NCBI GenBank assembly: GCA_015179045.1
Contig: WHUZ01000006.1
Coordinates: 1,054,001 to 1,118,000, forward strand
DNA: 64,000 bases
Origin: Kalaharituber pfeilii
Lineage: Eukaryota; Ascomycota; Pezizomycetes; Pezizales; Pezizaceae
Direction of reading: 5' to 3'
The first letter of the stretch is position 1. The number at the start of each line of letters is the position of its first letter. The position numbers were made by a program, and so were the translations under genes. Below the pieces are notes generated by a model. That model made no database searches and had not been told where the DNA came from. It saw only the letters and a program-made list of their open reading frames with translations. This document shows positions 9,738-23,000 of the stretch, piece by piece.

Positions 9738-12109
9738 CCGCCTGTTCAACTCAGCTTACCGGAAATTCGCCTCTCAGCCATCTCATTCTCACATCCTTTA
9801 TCAACTATTTCCTCATTACTCGCGCAAACCGCGAAGGTTTCATGCCCGCACACAGGCACATGATGCTCATGCCATTCCGCCTTAGCAACCTTGAGATACT
9901 AGAGCAATCTAAGCACTTGTAATCTGAATCATTCCTGTGCTCTACGCTATTTCAAGACTCCGTAGCGCGGGCTCCGCGGCCGGCCTGTCGCTGTCGTGCC
10001 CGGCTGGGGCTGGCTGCCAATGGGTCGCACCGCACTGAATCAGACCGTCGCCAGTGAGTTATGTATTGAGAGGGCTTTCCCACTTTGTTTCACTTACAAA
10101 CTAAACTAGTCCAAACCCAGCCCAGTCCAGTCCAGTTCCAACCCCCATTTCATTCGTTCCATTCTCTAAATTTCCACCCGTCTTCCCATTTCCCCTGCTC
10201 GAGTACTCGAATTAGTCTGGATTTCTCGAATAATGCATGACAAAGATAAGTTATCAGTCCAGACCAAGGAGGTGATTTTGGTACACTGCCAAAAGAAAAA
10301 GTGGGTTTGTGGTTATTAATGCAGATCCCCGGGTAGAAGTAGGAATAACTCATACTGTTATAGTGCTGCTCTCGTTCCCAGCTTATTGCGTACAACATGA
10401 CCCTATTCTAACTCAAGTATATTTTGTGCTAGCCACATCTAGCTCTCTAAATTGGTACAAATTTCATACTGCATTATACCAATCCTATCTATTATATAAT
10501 GTAGGCCAAGTGGGACTTCATATCCATTTTCTCCAATCTCACGTGCACTAAACAGGCTCCTCGCTTTTTTGCTAGAGCCTCGCTTCTCTGGGGGCTTCGG
10601 TTGTGGCGCGGGAGGGAAGTAAGGGCCAAGATCTAGATGTATAGAAAAGGTCGAAGTTGGGTCAACGGAAGCTGTCCATACTTCCATCCGGTTCGAACCG
10701 GAGGGCTTGTCATCACCCTCTTCCTGGTCACCCAACCACCTCGTTAGAATGCGCACATAACGTCACTGGCAGCTCGCACGTCTCCGGTTGGGCCAAACTT
10801 TCGCAAACTAATGAGAACCTAGAAAACTAAAATAAAACTAGTAGCCTACCAGCAACAACCAGCCAACTTACTCCTATGCCTTCTAGGGCCCAGTATTCAC
10901 ATTAGGTTAGGTTAGCACAAAGTCCTGCGTCACTGGCATCATGTGGAGAAGTTTAGCATTATTCAACCCGACTAAGTCTTGTTGGCATGGGATGTTAAGA
11001 ACTAGGAAGGCACCTCACAATAACCCAATGCGAGCTCGAAAGTCGTTCTCAACATCCGTCAGACTAGTGAGGCGAGTTTTACGTCAAATGGTCAGAAAAA
11101 GTTGTAGTTAGTTAGGAACCAATGATTTCCTTACAAGAGAATATGATGCTATACTTCATGTGATTCTTTTCGATGACACTTGATCCACACAAGTACTCAT
11201 CTGTCGTTGATAGATACTGTATAGTGCAAGGAAAGGGAAAAATGAAAAAAAAAAAAGAAAAAAAAAAAGAAAGAAAAAACTTTGCTCCAAATGAGATGTG
11301 AGTGATGTTCCAAAAAGACCGATGATGACAAAGAAATTTGAACGCCTTTACCCACCATTATGACACCTAAAACAGTAAAAATAAAATAAGAGTGAGAAAA
11401 GATTAGGAAAGATAAAACAGTGCTATGCATATATTACAAATCCCAATGTGTGCCCCTTTTTTGAAATAAAAAAGAAATCAAAAAACAGCAAAAAAGAAAA
11501 GTTCTAAGACTATTAGAAGTAATATGAGGGGGTGAAATTTTTGAGTAATAAGACCGAAGGCGTAAATCACACAATGAACCCTCTGACGTTGTTTCCGCCA
11601 ATAAGGTGATATGTGCGTCATCTCCAAGGATCGAGCGAAATCCATGAAACAGGACAGATTCAAAACGAAGAAAAATCCAAAGCCGTTGCAGAGTGTGCGA
11701 ACGTCCAAGTGGAGACTGTGTGAAGAATTTGAGTCCAGTTGGTGGCCAAAGCCAGAAAGGTTGGTCCAGCCAAACCAGAGCGACAGACTTCACGCCTTTT
11801 GTGTTGCTTTTTTTTCCTGTTCTGTTTCTGGGTCGCAAGACAAGAGTGTTACTCGATGCCTCTACGAGAAGAATGATGAATCCGAAAATGATTAAAAGGC
11901 CAATGGCGAAGATCCCAGTATTAAAAATGATATATATCCCAAATGCATGCAGTTTCCATGCCCATCACTTCGATCGTTCCAGAACCGTTATTCATACATA
12001 GGAAAGTGCCGCCATGATTTCACATGAGCTCTGTCGTAATGTGCTCGACGAGGTGAGGAGAATCCCTCTTTACTTGCCAGGGAAGCAATTGAAATGAGAT
12101 CTCAAACGC
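9006..12109. other. Gene-free stretch with simple repeats
   Basis: Holds CCCCGTC-type short repeats (9296-9325), a 35-base C homopolymer (9701-9735), an A-rich tract (11243-11278) and several overlapping open frames of 60-140 codons on both strands. None is recognisable. No spliced gene was found. Confidence 0.4.
9701..9735 (+). repeat. Poly(C) tract, 35 bases
   Basis: Uninterrupted C run. A G-run of exactly the same length occurs at 55069-55103. Confidence 0.9.
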
Positions 12110-12259
12110 CTACTTTGCAGGTGTAGGAGGAAGGGGCCTGTTTGGTGGAGGGCCGGGGCATGGTGGAATGGCAGGCGGTGCTGGACCATTGAAGTTGTAG
12201 CCGAGGGAAGTGAGAGAGGTTGTGTCCTGGATAGGGTGCTTCATCGCTGGAGATGGCAT
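12110..12259 (-). CDS. Small proline-rich protein, 49 residues (candidate)
   Basis: Minus-strand frame from an ATG in the context TTCAAAATGCC to TAG. It encodes MPSPAMKHPIQDTTSLTSLG, then a Pro-rich tail with APPAIPPCPGPPPNRPLPPT, resembling SH3- or WW-type proline ligands. A TATATA box lies upstream on the same strand (about 12396-12402), and the transcript start region is otherwise unstructured. The protein is below common ORF length cut-offs. A GTAGGC immediately before the stop could be a splice donor, in which case the C-terminus would differ. Function unknown. Confidence 0.4.
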   Translation of the reverse strand: MPSPAMKHPIQDTTSLTSLGYNFNGPAPPAIPPCPGPPPNRPLPPTPAK

Positions 12260-12394
12260 TTTGAATGCAGTGTATTGGAGAGATTGTGACGATATTGATT
12301 TATTCTGAAGTGCGAAGTCAGAGTAAGTTCAGCAAGGAGGCTGCTGCCTGGAGTGGTGCTTACACTTGAGTCTCTGGGAGGGCGGAGCAGACGG

Positions 12395-12403
12395 GGTATA
12401 TAT
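12395..12403 (-). promoter_or_regulatory. TATA-box candidate for the small proline-rich ORF
   Basis: GCATATATACC on the minus strand, about 140 bp upstream of the ATG at 12259. Confidence 0.3.
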
Positions 12404-15400
12404 GCAGAAGAGAATGCGGAAGGATTAAGGTTCAGATGAACTTCTTAATCCTTTTCAGGCTTTGTGGGGAGTGACGCAGGGCTTGTTCAAAAGTGGTAGT
12501 CTGCACTTCAGTCTTTTTTGAAATCCGAAACCGCGGCTGTACGTGATCTGCTGATTGTTCGAAAGACGAAACAACTCGCGTGTGGATTGTCGGGTGGGAG
12601 TGTTGGCTAAATAACAGCGGCTAGATGTACACTGGCAATGAGGATGCTTGCTGAACTGGTGTATCGATAGAGCCACCATTGGGGAGAAGCATGCGGAATA
12701 TATGTATCTTCAACTCTACGCCTGCCATGCACCCCCTTCCCGTGCTAGACTGATAGTCATGATTCTACCACCCTTCTGTTACCCACCACCAGCACCACGA
12801 CGATGAAAGGGCACTGACGACATCAAGGAGAGCAAAATTACATGTTCACGGATTACCCCTGCCAATGCAAACTTCAGGTCCAATCCCTGTGCACAGACAG
12901 ATTTGGGTGCGCGCAGGCTGTCGGGTGTGATTGCCACTATGTAGTTAGTCCATGGCATCACCACGGGGGCCGGGGCCAGGAGGAAACGGCAGGAAAGCCA
13001 CACACTGATGGGGAAAAACGCAAGAAAAAAGGGTCAGCTGAACCATTCTTGTTTGTTGAGGTTAGCCCACAAGGCGAGGAGGGGGCCAAAAAGAAAAGAG
13101 ATGAGCAAGGGGCAGGTTGGGGTCCCTCGCGACGTGTGTGCCTGAATCTCTCGGAAAAACCAAATGCATCTGTCAGGGGTTCTCTGCAGCTCTGTCAGCC
13201 CAAACGACAGAGAGAGTCAGGAATGAGATGATCGCGATGGGGGTGGGGCGGGCGTGGGCTCTGGCCGTGAGTAAATTGCTTGGGTGGGGGGGACAAGACA
13301 TGCATGCGCATAGAATAGCGACTGACATCAGTGGAGTGCGCTCTTGCTGCCCAGCTCGAGGGCTGCTGCTAGGTTAATTTGCGCGGGCTGCAGCAAATTT
13401 GAGGTCCCATTTATGGTAGAATTTGAAATCGGCCGTCTCATCGCGAAGGGGCGAGGGGGCCGAAGGGCGCGCGAGCGGTGGGACAGGAGATGTGCGCCTC
13501 TGCTTTAGGCGATTATGCACACTAAATCAACGAAATCACCGAAACTCGCGATACACATAGACAGCTCTTCCGCCTCCGTTAAGCCCCGTACTGCTGTCTG
13601 CATGATCGGTGCACAGGAGGGGCATCACAGCCTGACTAGCCTATAGCCTGACGACCTGGACTCGTCTATCAGTAATGCAACTGAGAGCAATGCGCGGCGG
13701 AATTAGAGAGCAGCTTTACAAATTGATATCTAAACTCAATTGTGCGGCCGCCAGGCTCGTGGATGAGTGGGCACTGCGACATTTGAGTTGAGAGTTGGTT
13801 TTTCGCTTTGCAGCTTACAACTGAGTCTCTAACCTCATTGCCCAGCTGATTCTTGATGCTTCGGAACCAAGTAGTCTTTTTCAAGCAACGAACGGACTTA
13901 GATAAGTACGGAGTAGTAGAGAGGATGCGATTGTCTTCTGGCTCTATTTCCGGGGCCCCTGGTCGGCATCCTTGCAATAGAGCCAGCTGCCAGAAGACTG
14001 GCATTGAAATGCTTTTTTTCTGTCGCTGTGGCTCCTACAAACCCACAGAACAAATCGCACTCTACATACATGCAAACTCGCCGAAAAAAAATCAAATTGT
14101 ACGAACGTATGGACTCCATGCCACACGAGATCTACAGCCGATTCAGCTACAGGATTGGAGAATGAGCCTGCGTTTTTGCGCTATCAGGATGCTTAGGGCT
14201 GCTGATACATTATTATTAAATGCTCAGGTAGCATTGCGGGTATCAAGGAGTGCATATGACTATTATAAGAAATATACCTTTTTCACGTATACAGCCAGAC
14301 TGTACCCCCTTGTCAACATTGTCAAGGGACCCCAGCAAAATCCCATCCATAAATCATAAAGCCAGCTCTATATTTTGCCCGCTTTTGCCATCTTCAGCTT
14401 GGTCGGAAGAATTGCAGTAAGACCAGCTTTAAATCGCATCCTTTTCTAATCACCGCCAGCTTAAATCCTTCTTTTTTTCTAGCAGGGTCGCTCGCTGTTA
14501 CACATTTCCTGCTCAAACTCGGCTAAGAACGGTGCTCTACGCTTCTTCTGTCAATAGCTTCCCCCTTAGGACCATGCAAGGGTCAGTCAATTTTTCAATT
14601 TCTTCATCGGCAATCAAATTCCATTGAAGGGCCGCAAAGAGGCTACCGCCCGGTTGCTCTTCTTGAGGAGCGAGATACATAAAAATAAAATAAAATAAAA
14701 CGTTGAGCAAACGGACAGGAAAAGAAACAAAAACAAGTCATCACGCTAGGCCCCGACCCGGGCTCGTTTAGAGATACCCATTGCCCTCCACCGATATTGG
14801 CCAGATACAAGCAATAACTAAAAACCCATGCATTACAAAGATATCACAATCGCAGGGCAGATTTAGATCAGATGAACCGGCACATTCTGCTCTGGTTCTA
14901 ATCTTGCAGCAACTTGGTTATGTACCTAACTGTACCCTGCAACGCAAGTAGGATGCACTCTTTTATTTTTATTTTTCTTTTTTTGTGTTGCTAATTAATG
15001 CACATATTGCGCACTCATACATATACAGTACTGGCAGTAGTGTGAAGTGAGTACATGTGAGGATACATCCTGCAACACTGACTGCAATTGTTTACTCTAG
15101 AACAGGAGTTGTAAAATGTTAAAAAGGGGATTTCTGAGATAGAGAGCCTCCTGCACGAATTACCGAGCTCGAGTGGGGAACAGGCAGGTCTCAAATATTA
15201 ATCATCATCGGATTCTCAAGTCGGCATACCCGTATGTGCCTTCCATACCGGCATGTCTCACCCATCAGACCACGGATGCCTGAAAGACTGTGCCTGACGA
15301 TGCATTCCCACATATCTATCTCTCAACCACTTTTAGTGAAATTCACGAACCTTTCCCACGTGGACTGCACCGCCAGATATAGTATTCTCAGCTTGCTTAA

Positions 15401-16766
15401 ATTGGCATCCTTCTGAAAATGAAAAAGGTACCCCACTGTGGGTGGGGAATTCGGTTGTGGAGCGGAATCACATGGTTCGGTATCCTGACCAGTCGTTGGC
15501 AGTGAAGATCTTTCAGCACAGCTTACCTACCTATTAGTTTTAATTACTCTGGTCAACCGTAGCTGAAGCTCGGTATACATATAGACCTAGCAGCTGTGGA
15601 TGTAGCTTAAAGTAAATTTGTTTGGGATTATGATAGTTGTTTATGTTACTAACAAGTTGCCTGTTTGAACAGTTTGTTGTTTCATGCCACAGTCCAACAT
15701 GCGCACGTCTTATGCTCAAACTTCCACAAACGTACCAGACAATTGGTACAAGGCAGCATGGTACTTTGTTGAAATTTAAGGCAGTTGAAAACTATGTGCA
15801 TTACAGAAGAAGGCAGCTTCAGAGCTCCATAAATTTGCCACCGTGCAATGATGCATCTAGGCTCGTAATATATCACGGTTCAATGTGGTTTTGATTGGAG
15901 TGGGTCTCGATTGCGGATGATTCAATCTCACGGTTATTGTCGGACTTGTTTTCCTTTCCAGCGCCGTTGGAGTTTGGCCGTTTCTAGAGCTACTCGGGTG
16001 TTCCATAGCCCCATAGGTAAGTACTTACAATTACGCTTAGTTTCAGGATGTTTCTAGAACGATTACATTTGAGTCAAGCTCCAGCACTTAGAAGAATAGC
16101 TTCCTCTCCATGAACTAATCTAAAACAATTCGTAGACTTAAATCTAATTTCGGAACGGACCTCTACTTTGGCGCCTCAAGGTCCATCTTAGGTTTTAGGT
16201 AGCCTGGCGGGCACAATAGAGGCAACCGGATTAACAATAGGCCTGGGTTTGCGCTCTAGCCATCTGTCTACAAATACCCGACAAACAAGCATGTTCATCA
16301 TTTCCCCAATTTTCCACGTATGCATTAGAACAAAACTGGGACTACTTAGGCGGTTTTGAAATGCTTCTTGTGCAGCTACACTGGCAATATCAACAAATTC
16401 ACCGGAAGAAGAGCTACATCCGAATAGACCTAAGATGTGCTGTCATGTGGGACATGGGTGAACGGCGATTATGCAAGTTGACAGCCAGGCTAGGATATGT
16501 AGAGTGTGACAGAGTGATCGGGCAGTAACAGTAGTGCGAGAAGTAGCAGCAGTGCGAGCAGTAGCAGCAGTAGCAGCAGTGCTGACAGTGGGAGTGGTAG
16601 AGTGGTAGAAGCGGTAGAGCTGTGGGAGAACGATGGAGCGGTGGAGGTGGGAAGAATACCTTCAAACTCGCTGCATACTATCGGGCAGAACGTGTATGTA
16701 CCCATGTAAATGGAGTGCTTAGTCATCGAACCAAATGTCGCCCCCCAACCATATTCTTGTGTTTTA
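12404..16766. other. Gene-free stretch
   Basis: Overlapping open frames in a GC-richer patch (12780-13500) and at 13669-14360 show no conserved motif. A short trinucleotide-rich AGC/AGT tract lies at about 16530-16590. Nothing else is supported. Confidence 0.4.
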
Positions 16767-17073
16767 CTAGACAGAAAAATAAGTATTTGGACAGGGGATA
16801 GATGCATATTATGCGCTGTGCGGTATTCGGCATATTTTGGTATGCTTGGCGGTAAAACAGGCCCAAATTCATTATGTCAGCTGTCCAAATTTCATCACGC
16901 CAGCTGTCCAAATACTTTCTTACATAATGAATTTGGACACCCTATCACGAAATTTGGACTGTCTTATGGCTATCACCAGCCAAGCATACGAAAATATGCT
17001 AGTTTCTGCCGAATACTGCATGGGGCATAAATATGCATTTATCCCCTGTCCAAATACTTATTTTTCTGTCTAG
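16767..17073. mobile_element. Inverted-repeat MITE, 307 bp, TA target
   Basis: Nearly palindromic element with arms of about 85-95 bp. The left arm begins CTAGACAGAAAAATAAGTAT and the right arm is its inverse, ending TTTTTCTGTCTAG. TA flanks both ends (16765-16766 and 17074-17075), as in Tc1/mariner-type insertions. The arms contain TGTCCAAAT repeats. No coding capacity. A rearranged relative lies at 32481-32617. Confidence 0.85.
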
Positions 17074-17075
17074 TA

Positions 17076-18895
17076 TTTCTCTTATTTATACTTAATCATC
17101 GCTTTCTTTTCCCCTTCTATATTTCTGGATACGCGAGATCTACTAATAACGAGGCATTAATGTTCAATTACTGCCTGCAAACCTGCAGAGCAGTTTCAAT
17201 GGCGTCTGTAAAGTGTTCCTGTTACCGGCCTAATGTCCGCTCTGCAGCAGAATGCAGTACGTGGGTACCTATTCGCGTGCCTGTTTTTGTTATAACAAGC
17301 CACATGGCAACAGGCATTTGCCCTGGAGAGAGAATTAGGCAGTTATTTGTGAATCAGGGTACTCTTGGCCATGCCTAACAAGTGAGGAGAGGAGTGGAAA
17401 TGCAATGAGCGCTTCTGTACGTTTGGTGTTCTACCGCCCGTTTATGCCTGAGCTCAATCTTACGGGCGGGTTCTCCACAGAGCGTAAATCAACAGGGGTA
17501 CCACGTTTTTTTTTTTTTCCTCTCACAGCCGCGTACACATCTAAACTGTCTCACAAATCTCTGTCATACCTTGGAGGCCCAGCTCATTGGCCCATCAGGT
17601 CAACTGGACACCGGTTCCTGAAAATCATGGGGCGGCGGATGAGATTTACCAGTAAAAGGGGTAATGAAAAGCTGTCTATCACCTCTCTGGCCCCCAATCT
17701 CTCACGGCTGCAACCTGAATCGGCGCAGTGACGGTTCTCTGCCCGCCATGGCTGGGGCCAAGTTTGGGGGCCACGGCGCTTCCCCAAAGGATGAATTATT
17801 GATCCGTAATTTTTACCCTACAGCTATACTCTACTCCGTTGCAGTGATCGTCGATTCAGGGGCATTTTACTGAATACTCATCAATTGCACTCGTTTCACG
17901 CACACAGGCATCTTCCATCATATCTCGGCGACACCGACTGCGCGCTGAGCTTGAGCGAGAAGTTAGATATTACAAGCGAGCACAAGCAGTCAATTCCTCT
18001 TCCCCAGCCGATGACTTGCATGACTTGTGCGACTCAATCTGTGCTGATGACTATTATCGAAGGCATGTCCCTACCACTATACCATACGCATGTTCAGTTC
18101 AGCATTTCTCACCCATTTTTTGGGGAAAAGTACTGGGTTTTGGAGAGTTATCTCCCTGTCAGAGACGCCAAGTGGTGATACAGAGGCAAATTCTCTAAAA
18201 ATTACATTTTTTGCAAGCGAGGCCGCATCACGCCTTAGGCTCCAATACCAAGGGAGAGGAATACCAAGAGCTTACGCCGTGCAGGGGGAGAGCTTATCTG
18301 CGTGGAGTTCAGCCTTGTGAAAGAAAGAAGAAAATAAAAGTAGAGGCGGCGTTCTATCATCGCCTGCTAGATGCATACACTAGCGCAGGGTACAGTGCTC
18401 CTCTCTGTTCTGGCAGGTCACTCAGCTTACTGCGACCTTTGCAGGCGATTCACGAGCCCCCAGACAATAACGCATCCCTCGAGTACAGTAGTAGATTCTG
18501 CGAGGTTTGGCATGGTGAAACGACCTTGGCGACGCCCTTCCTCACTGCCGGCTACAATGGACGTCCCGACGTAGTGTTCACAACCAAGCTCTGCCCCGCA
18601 GCCTGCATGTGGAATTAAAGATCTCCCAAATACCCGTATGATACCTGAGCATTTCTGTGCCCCGCGCCCAGCTGCAAGAAAGTTGTTTATTTTTCGCACT
18701 TCTGGTATCGTACCCAGTGCCCCAGCACAGGTGCTTAGATCAAGCCGATTCGAAATTAGTAAATGTAGTTCCTAATCCACACGCCTGCAGGAGTGGCATT
18801 TATTGTGCAGCAGCTCGGTGACTAACGAAGTTTGTGTTTGTTTGCTGGTGTGCTTGTAAGGATATCTCTGCGTGTCAAGATATACCGTTTTGGAG
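17076..18895. other. Gene-free stretch
   Basis: Several 60-135-codon open frames overlap on both strands without any recognisable domain. Confidence 0.4.
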
Positions 18896-19429
18896 ATGCT
18901 TATATACCTCGATAATCCAACTTTGCTCTACCGATGGCTGTTGGACTCATGGAAAGCGGTGCTGCCAAAAATTATTGATGCTATCAAGGGACTGGAGGTG
19001 AGTTGCGAGAGGAGTCTGAACGGACAGTAAAGGGTTGTAAAAAGAAACGTGAGGTTGTTAAGTATGATTCTGGCGGTGAGTTCATATCCTTTCTCATGAG
19101 GATGTATCCGCAATCGAGGCTTACGTTGCCGTATGTACAGATGAATCTACAGTATCAATCTTCTTCCTGGAGGCCAGCACTCGCATCGTTCACCAATGGC
19201 CTGAATGAAATCAAATGCCTCGACCGTCATAGATGATGAGAGCAGCCTGAGCAGGCACGGATACGGGCAGAAAGCGAGGAGGATGGTCCTATGCTACAAG
19301 ATAAACCCAAAGCCTCCAAGCAACAGACAGGCGGACTGCCACAAGAGGTAGTTCCCATTTCCGATTACCCTGGTGAAGAAGGGGAGAGGGAAGACATGAA
19401 GGAGCCTATTAATCAGGACGACATATGAT
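18896..19429 (+). pseudogene. Possible gene fragment or unresolved spliced gene
   Basis: An ATG at 18896 opens a frame with an ordered, coding-like sequence (MLIYLDNPTLLYRWLLDSWK, then AVLPKIIDAIKGLE) that ends exactly at a consensus GTGAGT donor. Further on, a coherent acidic frame (ESEEDGPMLQDKPKASKQQT ... EEGEREDMKEPINQDDI) runs to a TGA near 19428. No acceptor joining them could be settled and neither part matches a family I know. It could be a real two- or three-exon gene, a relic, or chance. Confidence 0.2.
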
Positions 19430-20028
19430 GGATTTGCGATTTACTCTAGGGTGTGTCTAGGGTGTGCTATGTCTAATTGGTAATCAGATAGCTAAGGTAT
19501 CTAAAGCGAGCGAAGCTGCAGCACACACTCAGCAAGCTGCACAGCAGGAAAAAGGAAGTGTTCATATGCAGCTGAAGCTACAGGTGCAGTTTCAGTGCTG
19601 CTGCCGGTACTGGATAAGGATGCAGAGAGGCCAGGAGTAACAGCATCGGAGATAAACGGAGAATTGGATCACGATGATGCAGATTGCAGCAAAGGGTAGC
19701 TGGATATAGGGGTTTTGGAGTATTGATATTAGAATCTTGAGAGTTCAATTGTGTATCACAGCAGCTTGATAATGCATACTGATGTTTAGATAAAGAATTA
19801 TATGCCAAGTGTAAGTCAGTCCGAGAGTGGTAAATATGTTGACTACTTAGGTGAACAATAATGATACAAACGAGTTGTGCAGATTCCAATACTTCTTGAA
19901 CCAGCGAGGAAGTACAAACATAGCGGATTTTGTAGTCATCTAAAAAGAGACTAGACATTAATCTACAGTATATTCTACCTATCAATCGCTGGCTAAGTTT
20001 GATACTCTTCTTGGTGGATCGAGCCTAC

Positions 20029-20056
20029 ATTTCGTGTTAGTCTCATGATTTCGTGT
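20029..20056 (+). mobile_element. 10-bp micro-insertion with perfect 9-bp direct repeats
   Basis: ATTTCGTGT (20029-20037) and ATTTCGTGT (20048-20056) flank TAGTCTCATG (20038-20047). It is the shortest member of the family; the first seven bases are the shared terminus. Confidence 0.65.
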
Positions 20057-23000
20057 TCATCGTGGCAAAACATAAAGCTAGTAAGGATGTTGTAGGCGCC
20101 TCGCCAAGCTTTTCTGATCGTCGACTTACCTACTTGTATGATATCATACTAGCACTAGTACTGAAACTCCATTTTAAAAGCTGCACCCGTCAAGCTTTGA
20201 GATATGATAGTCAGGCAACCCGCACATGCCAGACAGGCTATTGCACTAATAACGAGCACCCACGTAATCCGGTGCCGTCAGCGCAAAGAAGTTACCTGTG
20301 GGTATAGTCATAAATCCAACCCAAATGACAGTATAGCATACAGTTTGTCTCTTACCATTAGCAAACTCCCAAGCCATCAGAACTAGCTCAATAAAGTGGC
20401 CGCAATGCAGCTTAATGAACCGCCAGTTCCGACATCACGTCCATCCTACACATATGTACAAGCTCATGTTACGGTGCACGATGATACATAGCGGGTATGA
20501 GGTTGTTGGTTGCATATCTCTCTCTGCATGCTGAAAAGCAGAGCCATTGATCATTTCATTTTCTATTCTGAGCAGACGTGATCGCCGGACCTCAAAATCA
20601 AAAGGAAGGGATACGAGTGGTTACAGGAGAAGTTGTCATGTGCACTCCCTATTGGCCAACGTATATGTTATGAGGAGATGGTTACCCCACTAACAAAGTG
20701 ATTAAGATGTGGGCTCGGTCTGCCTCACGGAGGACGAATTGACCTATTTTCGGATCGATTGTATATACTTTGAATATCATTTAAAAGTACCTGCAGGAGG
20801 TCAGGTTGTGGCCAGGAACAATTCAAGTTAGGATGTCATCCTGTTGACGAAGAGAATGGTGGGGAGGTAGGTTGTCATATCTCCTGCGAGAATTTGAAAT
20901 GTGCAAGTGTTTAACCGTACAGGGGAACTTCGGAGCGACAGTTCTCTCGCGATTACCGGTACCTGGGCCGAGACTATCTTCTACGAATAACCCTTGAAAC
21001 TGTTACAATGGACAGGAGAAGGCTTATAAGAAGGATATTGGGCTACTTAAGGCGGGGTGTGCGTTCTGCGAGTTTGGGGTGAGGAGAAGGAGCAGGAGAT
21101 TGGTATTGGGGGACTTAATGAGGGCACCAAAAGACCATAGGAAAGGCCATAGCGGGGAGGAAAAGAGTGGTACGTTTGCGGGACAGTGATACCCATTTTG
21201 CGTATAGGTACGTTCTAAATACACATATCTGAGTTAGGTGGGGTAGTGCTTATACATGTGATTATCACAGTCTTAACCTCACCCCCATTGGCACTGTTGC
21301 GCAATTGCCCATGAATGATTCATGGGTATTGCCACCGTCACCCTGAACTACCCCTTGGAAAAATGCCCTCGGTCTCGAAAAATGGATATCCTGCGTCGTG
21401 TCCGGCGTGCTCGGCATTGCACTCACAGACACACCTTTGGCACAGAGCAGTTCCTTCGATGCTTTTAAGTCTTCGCACCCGGACGGCTTATCTGGCACCA
21501 GACGGTATGCGGAGCTATTTACAGATGCGAGGCAGGACTTCTGGGATCCAGAAGGGTTCGTCAAATTATGAAAGAACTTTACGAAGAGCTTGAGGAGGAG
21601 GCGGGAAGGAATTGGGAAAGCAGACGGTGCTGTTTCTCGGACAGCTTGAATGTGGATACTGTGTTTGCAGTACAAGGAATTTGCGGAGGAGTATGGGTTT
21701 GAGGCGAGTTTTGACGTAGGGACACCTAACAAGTACTACCTTCGTACCTATTCCTCAGATCTAAATTGGGCTCGTTCCTTTAATCAGGAATTGCACTAAT
21801 AAGCCATGATAATGGTGAATACTAGATGACTTTAAGCAGGTTACTAACTCAAACGGAAATCCATCCCACTCAACATTGTCCTTAGCTCTTTGCAGCCTGC
21901 GGTGGACCCGCCATCAAACTCAGCGACAACGAAAGCAAGAACACAGGGGGCGAGAGGTTGTTGAGGACGTAAAACGTAAAATTGGGTATGTGGACGTAGT
22001 GGAACAAAGAGCAAGGGAAGAACATGGATGGTGAACGGTAGAGGTGGGGGATGCTGATCAAGTGGGGGAGTCAGCTAAGGGTTCACGAGAGATTAAGACA
22101 GGAAAGGAGGTGGTAATTGCTCCCCGCATTGCCGGATTTCTGGATGCCGAAGCTTCCCAGACACGGACAGGTGGTATGAAGGTACTTGAAGAGGTTCATG
22201 TGGGGTTGTATATTTCGGAGATTAAAGGTCTTGTTGGTCTGTTCACAGGGTGCCGTGATCCGATGGTGTATTGCTCAGTAATTCTGTTCGTTTGTCCGTG
22301 ATTTATCCTGTCCATCTTGATTGAGGTTTGGGTTTTTTTGTTTTTTTTTGTCACTCTCTCTTTTGTTAGTATGCTAGCAAAATACCTACGGGGCCTGTCG
22401 GAGCTGCTACCGAAGGAACAGACACGGGACGGCACGGAGAAATACGTATCAGGATAGCAGGAGAGTAAAAAAGGACAAAGGGGCAAATCAGTAAATCGAT
22501 CTCGGCCAAAAGAGTTAGGTAGTAGAAAAAAAGAAATATACCTCAAGGCATCAGGTACCTCTATGAGCAAGCCAGACTCTCCGGATTGTCGAGATCTTTG
22601 GCCGCTTTTTTTTTTCTTTTTCTTCGATTTTTTCCTTTCGTTCTTCTGACTAATGTGTTGGATTACATGTTAAGGAGTTGATATGATAGAAGGTGCATTT
22701 CAATAGAGGACGATCAATACTCAGAGTGTTGGGAATGCACATGACTGCTTGTGAATATATCTGAGCGCTTTAATGGCACCAAAGAGGTGATAACTTGGCA
22801 AGGCCTGACCCGCGCTGGAACATGTCTTAGGAGCAGTTACTTTTGTTGACTGACATCTGGACGACAGGCAGTAATAATTGGTGGTGGGTATCACATGGAG
22901 AGCGAGGGTCAAAGAGTGGGGGACGCTGCAGACCTTGCTTACTCTTTCGAGGCGCAGGTATGTGATCGAGTATGTTATCGATCGCTAACTATTACGCATT

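Noticed and set aside
21265..21732. 155-codon minus-strand protein
   Set aside because: No recognisable motif, and the plus strand over the same bases is also partly open; insufficient support.
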